NCBI RefSeq assembly: GCF_014397245.1 | Contig: NZ_JACLHY010000001.1 | Location: 62,001 to 126,000 of the forward strand | Direction: 5' to 3' | Origin: Arenibacter arenosicollis | GTDB lineage: Bacteria; Bacteroidota; Bacteroidia; Flavobacteriales; Flavobacteriaceae | DNA length: 64,000 bases | Shown here: piece by piece, positions 1 to 9,881 of the stretch | Position numbering within the stretch: the first letter of the stretch is position 1 | How the letters are laid out: each line of letters begins with the position of its first letter | Translations under genes and position numbers: made by a program | Notes under the pieces: generated by a model | What the model saw: the letters and a program-made list of their open reading frames with translations, nothing else | The model's database searches: none | What the model was told of the DNA's origin: nothing

Positions 1-1
1 G

Positions 2-79
2 GAAAAAAAACTAGGGGGCAAAGGCGCTAGTGAAAAAGCGGCGTCCCTAATTGTGGAGAGTGCCAAAATTGCTCAATAA
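2..79 (+). CDS. lpxB: C-terminal fragment, probable lipid-A-disaccharide synthase (LpxB)
   Basis: An open frame enters from the left edge and ends at TAA 77-79. It encodes 25 residues ending in SLIVESAKIAQ. The GGKGASEKAASLIVE stretch resembles the C-terminus of Bacteroidota LpxB, the GT19 enzyme that joins UDP-2,3-diacylglucosamine and lipid X into the lipid A disaccharide. I recall lpxB lying upstream of the C40 lipoprotein and comEC in this family, which fits. The identification rests on a short tail and gene order, so it is tentative. Confidence 0.55.
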   Translation, partial: EKKLGGKGASEKAASLIVESAKIAQ

Positions 80-289
80 AAATTTCATGAATCCCAATTT
101 TGGCAGGTTTTGCTTAACTTTTGTAAATAATTCTAATCTGAAATCCATTGATTTAATCACTTTTAGGTCCCCATTTGAACAATAACTACAGTACCAATAC
201 GTTGTTGGAATAACGACATTATTGGCGATTTATCCTGAAACATACATAAGGGTTTTTCCAAAAAAATAACGGATTTTAAATTAATTATT

Positions 290-297
290 TAAATTTG
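290..297 (+). promoter_or_regulatory. -7 box (TAnnTTTG) for the NlpC/P60 gene
   Basis: TAAATTTG matches the Bacteroidota -7 consensus and lies 28 nt before the ATG at 326. No clear -33 TTG sits at the usual spacing, so this is a weak call. The rest of the 246-nt gap (80-325) shows only an imperfect short hairpin near 200-220. Confidence 0.35.
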
Positions 298-325
298 ATA
301 TCCAAGAGCACTAACTTTTACTTGG

Positions 326-886
326 ATGATACAAAGATTTTTTTCTTTATTCCTAATTATTTCCCTGGTCGGCTGCGGTGCAGCCAAGAAAAAAACAGTC
401 CATCGCGAAGACAGAAAAATAACTGTTGAAGCCTCCGAAATACCTGCCGAAGTAAAGGCTGAGACCGCTTTAGGAGGTGAGACAATAAGTAAACCTGCCG
501 CCAAAATAACCGAGCAAATCGTAAATACTGCCCTAACATTTTCCGGGGTCCGTTATAAATTTGGAGGCACAACCGATAGGGGTATGGATTGTTCCGGATT
601 GCTCTATGTGGCCTTTGGGGAGCACGATATTCAACTGCCCCGAGCCTCCTATCAAATGGCAGAGGAAGGGGAAAAAATAAATTTAAAGAACATTAGCAAG
701 GGCGACCTTCTTTTCTTTGGAACCTCTAGAAGAAAAAACAATATAAACCACGTTGGTTTAGTGGTCCAAGTTGACGGCGATGAAATAAAATTCATTCACT
801 CCACCTCATCCAGGGGAGTTATAGTTTCCTCTCTGCGGGAGGGTTATTGGAATTACGCCTTTATAAAGGCTACGAGGATTCTGTAG
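326..886 (+). CDS. NlpC/P60 (C40) family cell-wall hydrolase lipoprotein
   Basis: This 186-aa protein begins with a lipoprotein signal (hydrophobic stretch then LVGC, lipidated Cys17), so it should be membrane-anchored and face the periplasm. The C-terminal half is an NlpC/P60 domain. The catalytic Cys is in MDCSGLLY (about residue 89) and the His is in NHVGLVV (about 138), with a further polar His in the HSTSS segment. Members cleave gamma-D-Glu-meso-DAP or related peptide bonds in murein. The gene is followed after 1 nt by comEC, suggesting co-transcription. Start: ATG at 326, which gives a complete signal peptide. Confidence 0.88.
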   Translation: MIQRFFSLFLIISLVGCGAAKKKTVHREDRKITVEASEIPAEVKAETALGGETISKPAAKITEQIVNTALTFSGVRYKFGGTTDRGMDCSGLLYVAFGEHDIQLPRASYQMAEEGEKINLKNISKGDLLFFGTSRRKNNINHVGLVVQVDGDEIKFIHSTSSRGVIVSSLREGYWNYAFIKATRIL

Positions 887-887
887 C

Positions 888-2912
888 ATGCGGTTGCTAA
901 GGTTTACAACCATAAAACTTACCCTATTTCTTATATGTGGAATTTTAATTGGATATTTTTTTAATCCATCACTTGCCTTATCCTTTAGCTTAACCATAAT
1001 TTTATTAATTGCCCTTGGAGGTGTATTTGCATATAACAACAAAGCACCCTCAATGCTTTTTGGGCTTCTGACCGGGCTTTTGACGGTGGCCATTGGCATA
1101 TTCAGCCTTACCCTAAGTAAACCCAACAATATTGGTTCTCATTATACCCATCATTCCGTGGACGGGAAGAGGGCCTATACTCTAAAAATCCGCGAAGTAT
1201 TAAAATCCAACGATTTTTCAGATAGATATGTAGCGCATGTTAAACACATGGATAGTTTAAGGGTTTCTGGAAAAGTACTCCTTAATATCGCCATAGATTC
1301 AACCAAGGGAACTCTGCTGGTGGATGATGAAATAGTGGTCTTCACTACACTCCAACCCATTACACCTCCCTTAAACCCATATCAATTTAACTATAGAAAA
1401 TACCTTGAGAACATAGGAATAGAGCATCAGGTTAGGATTGCCCAAGATAACTACATGGTACATCCCCTCCCCGATAAGACCATCTTTGGTCTGGCTTCCA
1501 ACATAAGGAACCACATCATTGAAAAATTAAGTAAAGAGAATTTTGGCACTGAAGAATTGGGAGTAATCCAAGCCCTTCTCCTTGGCCAACGAAATGAGAT
1601 TACAACTGAAATAGATGCAGATTATAAAAACGCAGGCGCCTATCATATCTTGGCATTGTCCGGTTTACACATTGGAATTCTTTTGGGACTGCTCCATTTT
1701 TTGTTGATGCCCTTGGAGCTTCTTCCAAAAGGAAAAACTATAAAGCTGGTTGTCATTGTATTGCTATTATGGAGCTTTGCCCTGCTAGCCGGTCTTTCCG
1801 CCTCTATCCTTAGGGCGGTGACCATGTTTAGTTTCGTAGCCTATGCCCTGTACTTGAATAGGCCCACAAGTAATTTTAATATACTGGCATTGTCCCTGTT
1901 TTTTATTCTATTACTACTAGACCCCAAATTATTATTTCAAGTTGGGTTTCAACTAAGTTATGCCGCAGTTTTTTCCATTGTTTGGATATTCCCTCTATTA
2001 CAAAAACTCTGGGTTCCACAATATTGGTTCCTTAGAAAAACCTGGGAGTTGGTTTCAGTTAGTATTGCCGCACAATTGGGTGTTTTGCCAATAAGCCTTT
2101 ATTATTTTCATCAATTCCCTGGGTTGTTTTTGGTTTCAAGCCTACTGATTCTTCCTTTTTTGACCTTTATTTTAGGATTTGGAATTCTCGTTATCACACT
2201 TTCCTTGGCAAACAGTTTGCCATCAATATTAGTTACAGTCTACGACACTGTAATCCGTTGGATGAATACCATTATTGGGACTCTAGCCCGGCAGGAAAAT
2301 TTTCTTTTCCGAAATATTTCTTTTGACGCCATTCAATTAATTCTCTGTTATGGCATTATCATATCCATGGTTATGGCCTTTACAAAAGTATCCTATAAAA
2401 GGGTCATGGTTTTCCTAGTATTGATTTTATGCTTTCAATCGTATATTTTAGGGAATAGGCAGCTTACAAAGCAAAAGGAAACACTGGTAGTAGGGCATAT
2501 TACCAGAAATACAACCTTGATCCATCAAACGGGACAAAATGTTACCGTATTTACCAACAATCCAACGGCTTCGGAAAGAATGGCCAACGATTACACCATT
2601 GCCCAGAACATCACAAAAGTGGAGCATCAGCCCATAAAAAATAGTTTTCTAATCGGCGAGGACAGACTGCTAATCCTAGACAGTTCCTTTGTTCAACTTC
2701 CTAAGGAAATTGCTGTCTCAACTCTATTACTGACCCAATCCCCGAAGATTAATTTGGAAAGGCTTTTAGATTCGGTACAACCAGTAATTGTTATTGCCGA
2801 CGGTAGCAATTATAGAAGTTATATAGAACGATGGAAGGCTACCTGTAACAAGAAAAAGCTCCCTTTCCATTCCACAGGCGAAAAGGGAGCTTTGATTTAT
2901 AATTTACGATAA
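888..2912 (+). CDS. comEC: ComEC/Rec2 family competence membrane channel
   Basis: This 674-aa protein has an N-terminal DUF4131-type region with three hydrophobic segments, a soluble OB-like part (residues 90-190) and the multi-TM Competence domain with the signature HILALSGLHIGILLG near residue 253. ComEC forms the inner-membrane channel through which single-stranded DNA enters during transformation. The last 140 residues sit where a metallo-beta-lactamase domain is found in longer homologues, but I see no HxHxDH metal motif, so that domain is absent or degenerate, as is common for Bacteroidota versions of this length. The gene ends exactly where the convergent transporter gene ends. Confidence 0.9.
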   Translation: MRLLRFTTIKLTLFLICGILIGYFFNPSLALSFSLTIILLIALGGVFAYNNKAPSMLFGLLTGLLTVAIGIFSLTLSKPNNIGSHYTHHSVDGKRAYTLKIREVLKSNDFSDRYVAHVKHMDSLRVSGKVLLNIAIDSTKGTLLVDDEIVVFTTLQPITPPLNPYQFNYRKYLENIGIEHQVRIAQDNYMVHPLPDKTIFGLASNIRNHIIEKLSKENFGTEELGVIQALLLGQRNEITTEIDADYKNAGAYHILALSGLHIGILLGLLHFLLMPLELLPKGKTIKLVVIVLLLWSFALLAGLSASILRAVTMFSFVAYALYLNRPTSNFNILALSLFFILLLLDPKLLFQVGFQLSYAAVFSIVWIFPLLQKLWVPQYWFLRKTWELVSVSIAAQLGVLPISLYYFHQFPGLFLVSSLLILPFLTFILGFGILVITLSLANSLPSILVTVYDTVIRWMNTIIGTLARQENFLFRNISFDAIQLILCYGIIISMVMAFTKVSYKRVMVFLVLILCFQSYILGNRQLTKQKETLVVGHITRNTTLIHQTGQNVTVFTNNPTASERMANDYTIAQNITKVEHQPIKNSFLIGEDRLLILDSSFVQLPKEIAVSTLLLTQSPKINLERLLDSVQPVIVIADGSNYRSYIERWKATCNKKKLPFHSTGEKGALIYNLR

Positions 2913-4670
2913 TTACCTAACCCCGTGCATAAGTTTTTTAAGAAGTGGATTTAAAACGATCGATATAAACCCGACACCCACAGGCACAAGGGTAAAGATC
3001 AGAAAAAAGGTTCCCATAGAATATTGCTCGGAAATCTTGTCGATCATACCGCCCATAGTTCCTGCTGCCTTTTGACCGATGGCTATTGCCAAGTACCATA
3101 CCCCGAACATAAAACCGATCATACGCGCCGGAACAAGCTTACTCAGATAAGAAAGTCCAACCGGGGAGATGCACAACTCTCCCATGGTATGCAACAAGTA
3201 AGCTAAAATTAAGAATATCATACTTACGGAAGCGGTCTGTGCCCCTGAGGGTATTCCCGATGCACCAAAAGACAGGACTGCGAAGCCCAAACCTAACAAA
3301 ATAAGACCAATACCGTATTTCATTGCAGCACTAGGGTTGTATTTGCTTTCCCACCATCTAGAAAAAAAAGGTGCCAGTGTAATGATAAAAAATGAATTAA
3401 GAATACCGAACCAAGTTGCATCTACCTGATTGCCCTCTTGGGAAAACTTATCCATTAATCTAAAGATCACTAAAATCCAAAGTCCAACAAAGGCGATTGC
3501 CAATATGATGTTGGAAAGACCTATACGTTTATAGGTCTTTTTTGCCAGTAGCACCAAAACCCAACTTATAATTACCAACGGAACAGTTGTCAGCAAAGCA
3601 TCTATTATCTTAAAGATCATGGCCGACTGACCAACAAGCTCCCTATTGGTATAATCCCTAGCAAATATGGTCATGGACCCCAAGGATTGTTCAAAAAAAG
3701 CAAAGAAGAAGACGGTAAAAAACCCAAAGATCGATACGGCTATAATTCGGTCCCTTACCACAGGTAGGTATCTGGCTATTCTGGTAACCAATAAAATTAA
3801 AAACAAGACCAAGGAGCATAGGATAACTACATTGGTGCCACTGAGCCCCCCAAGACTAAAGGGTGCCAAACTTGTTCCCTGAATTTTTTCCAAAGGATCA
3901 TTAAAGAGATAAAGAAGCCCACCAATGGAAGACAAAACAATCAAAATTTTATCGAAGAGACTAAAAGGATTCAATTTGGTTTCTACATCTTGATCCTCTC
4001 CTATCTCGACTTTGACTTCCTCTAGTTTTAGAGGCTTACCTCCAATATCTCCGAACAAGTCCCTTGCCAACCAAAACTGGAGCATTCCGAGAAGCATAAA
4101 AATTCCCGCTAAACCAAAGCCCCAAGACCAACCGTAATTTTCGGCCAAATATCCACAAAGCATCATTCCAAAAAAAGCACCTGCATTTACACCCATATAA
4201 AATATGGTATAAGCCCCGTCCTTTTTGGATTCTTTGCCGTGATACATCTCTGAAATTATGGAAGTTATATTGGGCTTAAAGAAACCTGTACCAATGATTA
4301 GGAGGGCTAGGCCAAGATAAAAAGTGGCCGTCGTTTCCAAGGCCATGGCAGCATGTCCCAAGGTCATTATTAAACAACCTATTACCACTGCCACTCTATA
4401 ACCTGTTATCTTATCGGCGATCCAACCACCCACTATCGGGGTTAAATACAAAAGGGAAGCGTAGGTTCCGATTAGGGCCAAGGCATTTTCCCTGGGCCAC
4501 TCCCAACCAGGGTTGTCGCTTATAATGGGTGCTGTTAAGAACAATACCAATAAGATACGCATCCCGTAAAACGAGAATCTTTCCCACATTTCAGTGAAAA
4601 ATAAAACAAATAGTCCCGCAGGATGACCAAGGACCTTATCCTTAAAAAGATTTTCAATATCGGTATTCAT
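2913..4670 (-). CDS. POT/PTR family proton-dependent di/tripeptide transporter (long, 14-TM type)
   Basis: This 585-aa major-facilitator protein has the POT signatures: ExxER in FTEMWERFSFYGMR (residues 27-31, TM1), GGWIADKITG in the TM2-3 loop, and FYMGVNAGAFFG in TM5. About 100 extra residues between the two halves (roughly 215-320) hold two or three more hydrophobic segments, matching the HA/HB helices of bacterial POTs. It imports short peptides with protons. It is third in a minus-strand operon after dipeptidyl peptidase IV and a shorter POT; a 134-nt gap separates it from the latter. Its stop codon directly abuts the comEC stop with no spacer. Confidence 0.92.
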   Translation of the reverse strand: MNTDIENLFKDKVLGHPAGLFVLFFTEMWERFSFYGMRILLVLFLTAPIISDNPGWEWPRENALALIGTYASLLYLTPIVGGWIADKITGYRVAVVIGCLIMTLGHAAMALETTATFYLGLALLIIGTGFFKPNITSIISEMYHGKESKKDGAYTIFYMGVNAGAFFGMMLCGYLAENYGWSWGFGLAGIFMLLGMLQFWLARDLFGDIGGKPLKLEEVKVEIGEDQDVETKLNPFSLFDKILIVLSSIGGLLYLFNDPLEKIQGTSLAPFSLGGLSGTNVVILCSLVLFLILLVTRIARYLPVVRDRIIAVSIFGFFTVFFFAFFEQSLGSMTIFARDYTNRELVGQSAMIFKIIDALLTTVPLVIISWVLVLLAKKTYKRIGLSNIILAIAFVGLWILVIFRLMDKFSQEGNQVDATWFGILNSFFIITLAPFFSRWWESKYNPSAAMKYGIGLILLGLGFAVLSFGASGIPSGAQTASVSMIFLILAYLLHTMGELCISPVGLSYLSKLVPARMIGFMFGVWYLAIAIGQKAAGTMGGMIDKISEQYSMGTFFLIFTLVPVGVGFISIVLNPLLKKLMHGVR

Positions 4671-4804
4671 ATCAAGACAGTTTACTTATTACTTATTTCA
4701 GATTCAACTGAGCCGAATTGCCTCTTACACAGAACCTAACCATCATCATTATAGGTACATCCAGCTATCCAATACGCTAAAATACAAATTACCGACCAAA
4801 GGGA

Positions 4805-6163
4805 TTAGTGTGTAATTTTACGTTCATTATCTTCCGCACCATGGGTCAATGCTTTTAATTTTATCAAGAAAACCCCTATGAGAAGTCCAAAGAGAATACA
4901 AAATATGGCAATCCCCGTAAATACCGTATACTCCCCGAGATGGGAAGCAGATTCCCCTAATAATCCTGCTACTTTATTTCCCAAACCTGTAGTTGCAAAA
5001 TATAAGCCCATCATTAAAGATGCGTATTTGGCGGGAGCCAACTTGGTAACAAAGGATAGGGAAACAGGGGAAAGACTCAACTCACCCACAGTATGGAACA
5101 TATATGCCAAAACCAACCAATACATGGCAGATGACCCCGAGCTTTCGAATTGAGCAGTTGCTGCTGTCATAAATAAAAATCCAGTACCCATGATAATTAG
5201 CCCCACGATCATTTTAAAAAGAGAAGAAGCCTCCTTTCCTTTAAGCTTGCGACTGGCCCAGAAGTTGGCCACCGCAGCCCCTAGAACAATAATAAAAAAG
5301 GCGTTCAAGGATTGGAACCAAGAAGCCGGAACCTCCCAGCCCATCAACATTCTATTCGTTTTTTCGGAAGCATAGATATTCATTAATCCACCAGCTTGTT
5401 CAAATGCACCGAAGAAAACGATTACCATAAGGAAAGAGAGAATTAAAACGATTACCCTATCCTTTTCAATTTTACTAAGTGGTCTCTTTAAAGCATCTTG
5501 ATCTTCGATGTTCACAGATTTTCCAAGAAAGTCGCCGACACCTACAAGATATTTCTGGCCAAGAATAAATTGTATAAGTCCCAAAAGCATACAGATACCA
5601 GCCAAACCAAAGCCGTAATGCCAGCCGTAAACCTCTCCTACATAACCTACAATTAAACTGGAAAGAAATGCGCCAATATTTATACCGATATAAAATATGG
5701 TAAATCCCTTATCCCTTCTAATATCACCCTTTGGGTAAAGTCCACCCACCATGGTAGATATATTAGGCTTTAACATACCAACACCAGCGATAATAAAACC
5801 GAGACCTGTATAAAATGCCCACATCTGTTCTATGGCAAGTATACTATGACCTATTACCAAAAGAACGGCCCCAACTATCACTGCTTTTTTCTGTCCAAGA
5901 ATTCTATCTGCGATAATACCACCGGGAATAGAAGCCACATAAACCAGCATGGTATACCAACCATAAAGTGCCAGAGCCTCAATATTGGTCCAGCCCAAAC
6001 CTGGATTCCTATCGGTAGTTTCGGTAATTAAATATAACACCAAAATAGCCCGCATCCCATAATAGGAAAATCGTTCCCACATTTCTGTAAAGAATAGGAT
6101 ATAAAGTCCTACAGGATGGCCAAATAATTCCTTTTGATGTGCTTCTTTAACGGTTGTCTGCAT
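4805..6163 (-). CDS. POT/PTR family proton-dependent peptide transporter (short, 12-TM type)
   Basis: This 452-aa paralogue of the neighbouring transporter shares the TM1 ExxER motif (residues 27-31), GGIIADRILG, and FYIGINIGAFLS. It lacks most of the mid-protein insertion that carries the extra helices, leaving about 12 TM segments. The start is only 9 nt past the dipeptidyl peptidase stop, so the two are almost certainly co-transcribed: peptides clipped in the periplasm would be taken up here. Differences in the binding cavity between the two POTs may give them different peptide preferences (inference). Confidence 0.92.
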   Translation of the reverse strand: MQTTVKEAHQKELFGHPVGLYILFFTEMWERFSYYGMRAILVLYLITETTDRNPGLGWTNIEALALYGWYTMLVYVASIPGGIIADRILGQKKAVIVGAVLLVIGHSILAIEQMWAFYTGLGFIIAGVGMLKPNISTMVGGLYPKGDIRRDKGFTIFYIGINIGAFLSSLIVGYVGEVYGWHYGFGLAGICMLLGLIQFILGQKYLVGVGDFLGKSVNIEDQDALKRPLSKIEKDRVIVLILSFLMVIVFFGAFEQAGGLMNIYASEKTNRMLMGWEVPASWFQSLNAFFIIVLGAAVANFWASRKLKGKEASSLFKMIVGLIIMGTGFLFMTAATAQFESSGSSAMYWLVLAYMFHTVGELSLSPVSLSFVTKLAPAKYASLMMGLYFATTGLGNKVAGLLGESASHLGEYTVFTGIAIFCILFGLLIGVFLIKLKALTHGAEDNERKITH

Positions 6164-6172
6164 AATTATGAA

Positions 6173-8338
6173 TTAAAGATTTTCTTTTATAAAATTGGTT
6201 ATTTTTGTGAATAGATGTATGCGGGTATTTCCGCCATTGATACTGTGATTTTTATCGGGATAAATGGCCCAGTCGAATTGTTTATTGGCTTGTACCAAAG
6301 CCTCCACCATACGCATCGTATTTTGTAAGTGCACATTATCATCGGCAGAGCCATGAACCAATAAATAGTTTCCCTTCAAAAGTTCAGGATAATTAAATGG
6401 TGAATTTTCATCGTAACCACTCGGGTTTTCTTGGGGAGTACGCATAAAACGTTCTGTATAAATGGAGTCGTAAAAACGCCAAGAGGTCACCGGTGCCACC
6501 GCAACTGCCATTTCAAAGGTATCATTCCCTTTTAACAAACAATTGGTAGACATAAACCCTCCATAGCTCCATCCCCAAATGCCAGTCCTTGTTTCATCTA
6601 CAAATGGTAATTCACTTAATTTTTTGGCTGCGGCGATCTGATCCTCAACTTCATATTTCCCCAACTCCCTATAAGTCACCTTTTTAAATTCGGCTCCCTT
6701 ATATCCTGTTCCCCTACCATCAACACAAGCGACGATATAACCTTCATTGGCCAACATTTGAAACCAATAATCGTTCGTACCCATCCAGGAATTGGATACG
6801 GATTGCGAACCAGGACCACTATATTGGGTCATAAAAAGTGGATATTTTTTTGATGCATCAAAATCTTTTGGCTTTATCATCCACATATTCAACTCATTAC
6901 CATTAATGGGAATTGTGGAAAATTCCTTAGGACTTATCTTGTAATTGCCCAATTTAGACAATACTTCCCGGTTATCTAAAATGTCCTTTACTTTTTTTCC
7001 ACTCAAGGAGTTATGTAGGGTATATTCCGGAGGAGTAGTTGCGCTGGAAAAGGTATTTATGAAATAGGTAAAATCAGCGCTGAAATCGGCTGCATTTTTC
7101 CCCACTTTGGTTGTTAATCTCTTTTTATACTTCCCATTGCTCCGGACCCTGTAAACATCTCGATTTATTGATCCGTTTTCGGTAGATTGGTAATAAACTA
7201 GATCTTCCTTTTGATCGTAACCGTAGTATTTGGTTACCTCCCAAGGACCTTTGGTGACTTGATTCATTAGTTCCCCATCCGCGTTGTATAGGTAAATATG
7301 GTTAAAGCCATCTTTCTCACTGGTCCAAATAAAGCTATCATCCTCCAAAAAAGTAAGATCGTCCTTAACATTCACGTAGGCATCATCCGTTTCTTCCAAT
7401 AGAATTCGGGTGTTAAGATCAGTAACATTTACCTCAAATAAATTTAACTTGTTCTGATGCCTGTTCAGGGTCTGAACACTAAGATAATTGGGATGGTACA
7501 TCCATTTTATCCTGGGAATGTAGTAGGGATCCTCCAGACCCACCTCCGTTATCCGGTAAGAATCCATATCAACTATATGTAGGGAAACCACCGCATTATT
7601 CTCTCCGGCTTTAGGGTATTTAAACACGGTTTGGGTCTGGTAAAGTTTGGAACCGTAAACATCCATAGAAAATTCCGGAACATTGGTTTCATCGAACCGA
7701 ATAAAAGCCAGTTTAGACCCATCGCTGTTCCACTCAAAAGCCCTTACAAAAGCAAATTCCTCTTCGTACACCCAATCCGTTACCCCATTGATTATCTTAT
7801 TCTTCTCTCCATCAAAGGTCAGTTGTTTGGTAAGCCCGCTAGCAATATCCAAAACATAGATATTATTGTTATGCACATAAGCAACCTTGCTACCATTGGG
7901 CGATAAGGTTGGCTCTTGAATCTTGGAATCCGAAACTTTTATAATTGATTTGGAATTAAGGTCGTACAGAAAGAAAACACCAAGAGTAGACCTTCTGAAA
8001 ATAGATTGGATTTCCGTTGCCAACAATATTTTGGATTCGTCTGCACTAAATTCATAGGAGGTGAAATACGGTATTGAATTTGAAGAAGAAACTATTGTTT
8101 CCAGCTTTTTTTGGGTTTTATAATCATATTTCCCGATGGACGATATTCCCGAGGCCCTGTCAATATTTAAAATGGTATATTGTTTTCCATTTTTCATGGA
8201 ATGCAATTTATCCAAACCCTTAACCTTGAAGGCACCTTGATATATTTCTTCCAAGGAGATCTCCTTATTTTGGGCAATAAGAACTGAAAAATTGTATAGA
8301 ATAAATAGGAATAATAAAAGCAAGGGGGATTTTCTCAC
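6173..8338 (-). CDS. Dipeptidyl peptidase IV (S9B prolyl oligopeptidase family)
   Basis: This 721-aa enzyme releases Xaa-Pro/Xaa-Ala dipeptides from peptide N-termini. A signal peptide (residues 1-22, ending in VLIAQ) predicts periplasmic or surface location. An N-terminal beta-propeller includes DWVYEEEF, the Glu-Glu pair that holds the substrate amino group. The C-terminal alpha/beta hydrolase has the nucleophile in GWSYGGF (Ser ~591), Asp in HGSADDN (~666) and His in DKNHSI (~698). The start is GTG at 8338: an in-frame stop lies just upstream and no ATG precedes the signal peptide. It is the first gene of an operon with two POT transporters. Confidence 0.94.
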   Translation of the reverse strand: MRKSPLLLLFLFILYNFSVLIAQNKEISLEEIYQGAFKVKGLDKLHSMKNGKQYTILNIDRASGISSIGKYDYKTQKKLETIVSSSNSIPYFTSYEFSADESKILLATEIQSIFRRSTLGVFFLYDLNSKSIIKVSDSKIQEPTLSPNGSKVAYVHNNNIYVLDIASGLTKQLTFDGEKNKIINGVTDWVYEEEFAFVRAFEWNSDGSKLAFIRFDETNVPEFSMDVYGSKLYQTQTVFKYPKAGENNAVVSLHIVDMDSYRITEVGLEDPYYIPRIKWMYHPNYLSVQTLNRHQNKLNLFEVNVTDLNTRILLEETDDAYVNVKDDLTFLEDDSFIWTSEKDGFNHIYLYNADGELMNQVTKGPWEVTKYYGYDQKEDLVYYQSTENGSINRDVYRVRSNGKYKKRLTTKVGKNAADFSADFTYFINTFSSATTPPEYTLHNSLSGKKVKDILDNREVLSKLGNYKISPKEFSTIPINGNELNMWMIKPKDFDASKKYPLFMTQYSGPGSQSVSNSWMGTNDYWFQMLANEGYIVACVDGRGTGYKGAEFKKVTYRELGKYEVEDQIAAAKKLSELPFVDETRTGIWGWSYGGFMSTNCLLKGNDTFEMAVAVAPVTSWRFYDSIYTERFMRTPQENPSGYDENSPFNYPELLKGNYLLVHGSADDNVHLQNTMRMVEALVQANKQFDWAIYPDKNHSINGGNTRIHLFTKITNFIKENL

Positions 8339-8529
8339 AAAAACTAAGGTTTAAAAGAATTATTACTACCGAAAAATACCTGAGAGAATTTCAGTATTTT
8401 TAAAAATTGGTTCAAATCTCCAAGATTACTAAAAAAATCACAAATAAAAATACTTAACAGTAAAAAAATAACATTTTTTTACCTTTTTAAACCCAGTTTA
8501 AGATGCCCAATGTTTTGGCACCTTATTAC

Positions 8530-8537
8530 TATCTTTG
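8530..8537 (+). promoter_or_regulatory. -7 box (TATCTTTG) for the HMG-CoA reductase operon
   Basis: TATCTTTG is an exact TAnnTTTG box 21 nt upstream of the ATG at 8559. A frame-compatible TTG start at 8535 lies inside this box, so that longer reading is very unlikely. No well-spaced -33 TTG is visible. Confidence 0.55.
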
Positions 8538-8558
8538 TCCAAAGAAACCGAAAGCCTA

Positions 8559-9881
8559 ATGACCACACCTATAGAAGGATTTTCCAAGCTTACCAAAGAG
8601 GATAAAATAAACTGGATTGCCCAACATTATACACAACATAGCAAGGAAACTGTCGCTATCTTAAAACAGTACTGGAACAATGATGCAAAGTTGCAAAGTT
8701 TACATGATGAATTCATAGAAAATACCATTACCAACTTCTATTTGCCTTTGGGCATTGCTCCCAATTTTTTAATCAACAACAAACTATATGCCATCCCGAT
8801 GGCCATTGAAGAAAGTTCAGTGGTGGCTGCCGCTAGTAAGGCGGCAAAATTTTGGCAGACCCGTGGCGGATTCAAGACCACTGTTTTGGGAACTGAAAAA
8901 GTAGGACAGGTACATTTTATATACCAAGGTGATACGGATAAACTGACCGATTTTTTCAATAATGTAAAACCAAAATTAATAGCTAGTGTTGCTCCCATAA
9001 TTAAAAATATGGAAAAACGCGGTGGAGGAATAACGAATATAGAATTAAGGGACAAAACTTCAGATTTGGAAAACTATTTCCAATTGCATTGTACTTTTGA
9101 AACATTGGATGCCATGGGCGCCAATTTCATAAACTCTTGCCTAGAAGGGTTCGCCCAATGCCTTAAAGACGAGGCGCAGTCTAACAACGCATTTACGGAC
9201 AGGGAGAAAGATATTGAAATAGTCATGAGCATTCTTTCCAATTACATCCCTAATTGTGTGGTAAAGGCCGAGGTTAGTTGTCCTGTATCCGATTTAAAGG
9301 CACACCATGGTATTACGGCCGAGGATTTCGCAAAAAAAATGGTCCGTGCCGTAAATATTGCAAAAGTGGAACCCCATAGGGCGGTTACCCATAATAAGGG
9401 GATTATGAATGGTATAGACGCCGTTGTTTTGGCCACTGGCAACGATTTTAGGGCCATAGAAGCAGGAGCACATGCTTATGCCGCCAAAGACGGACAATAC
9501 ACCAGCCTTACGCATGCCATTATAGAGAAAGGAATTTTTAAATTTTGGATAGAGATTCCATTGGCCCTGGGAACGGTGGGTGGGTTAACCAGCTTACATC
9601 CGTTGGTAAAACTTGCTTTGGAAATATTGCAGAATCCTACCGCAAAAGAACTAATGCAAATAGTAGCAGTGGCCGGACTTGCACAAAATTTTGGAGCTGT
9701 ACGTTCGCTGGTAACCACTGGCATCCAACAAGGGCATATGAAGATGCACCTATTAAATATTTTAAACCAATTGGGCGCTACGGAAGCAGAAAAACTAATC
9801 TTGGTAGATTATTTCAAAAAACATACAGCATCACATAGTGCGGTGGTAGTAGCCTTTGAAGAATTGAGGAATAAGAAATGA
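8559..9881 (+). CDS. Hydroxymethylglutaryl-CoA reductase, class II type
   Basis: This 440-aa enzyme interconverts HMG-CoA and mevalonate. Recognisable elements are EESSVVAAAS (catalytic Glu near 85), DAMGANFINSCLEG, the lysine motif HNKGIMNG, ATGNDFRAIEAGAHAYA, GTVGGLTSLHP and the C-terminal GHMKMH with the catalytic His. ATGNDFRAIEAGAHA is characteristic of bacterial class II HMGRs of the Pseudomonas mevalonii type. Although that class is often labelled degradative, the 4-nt overlap with a GHMP kinase gene and the mevalonate-based isoprenoid pathway of this family argue for a biosynthetic role. The start is ATG 8559; an upstream TTG lies within the promoter. Confidence 0.92.
   Translation: MTTPIEGFSKLTKEDKINWIAQHYTQHSKETVAILKQYWNNDAKLQSLHDEFIENTITNFYLPLGIAPNFLINNKLYAIPMAIEESSVVAAASKAAKFWQTRGGFKTTVLGTEKVGQVHFIYQGDTDKLTDFFNNVKPKLIASVAPIIKNMEKRGGGITNIELRDKTSDLENYFQLHCTFETLDAMGANFINSCLEGFAQCLKDEAQSNNAFTDREKDIEIVMSILSNYIPNCVVKAEVSCPVSDLKAHHGITAEDFAKKMVRAVNIAKVEPHRAVTHNKGIMNGIDAVVLATGNDFRAIEAGAHAYAAKDGQYTSLTHAIIEKGIFKFWIEIPLALGTVGGLTSLHPLVKLALEILQNPTAKELMQIVAVAGLAQNFGAVRSLVTTGIQQGHMKMHLLNILNQLGATEAEKLILVDYFKKHTASHSAVVVAFEELRNKK

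Noticed and set aside
8535..8558. Longer HMG-CoA reductase from TTG 8535
   Set aside because: The TTG is part of a TATCTTTG promoter box, and eight added residues have no family support.
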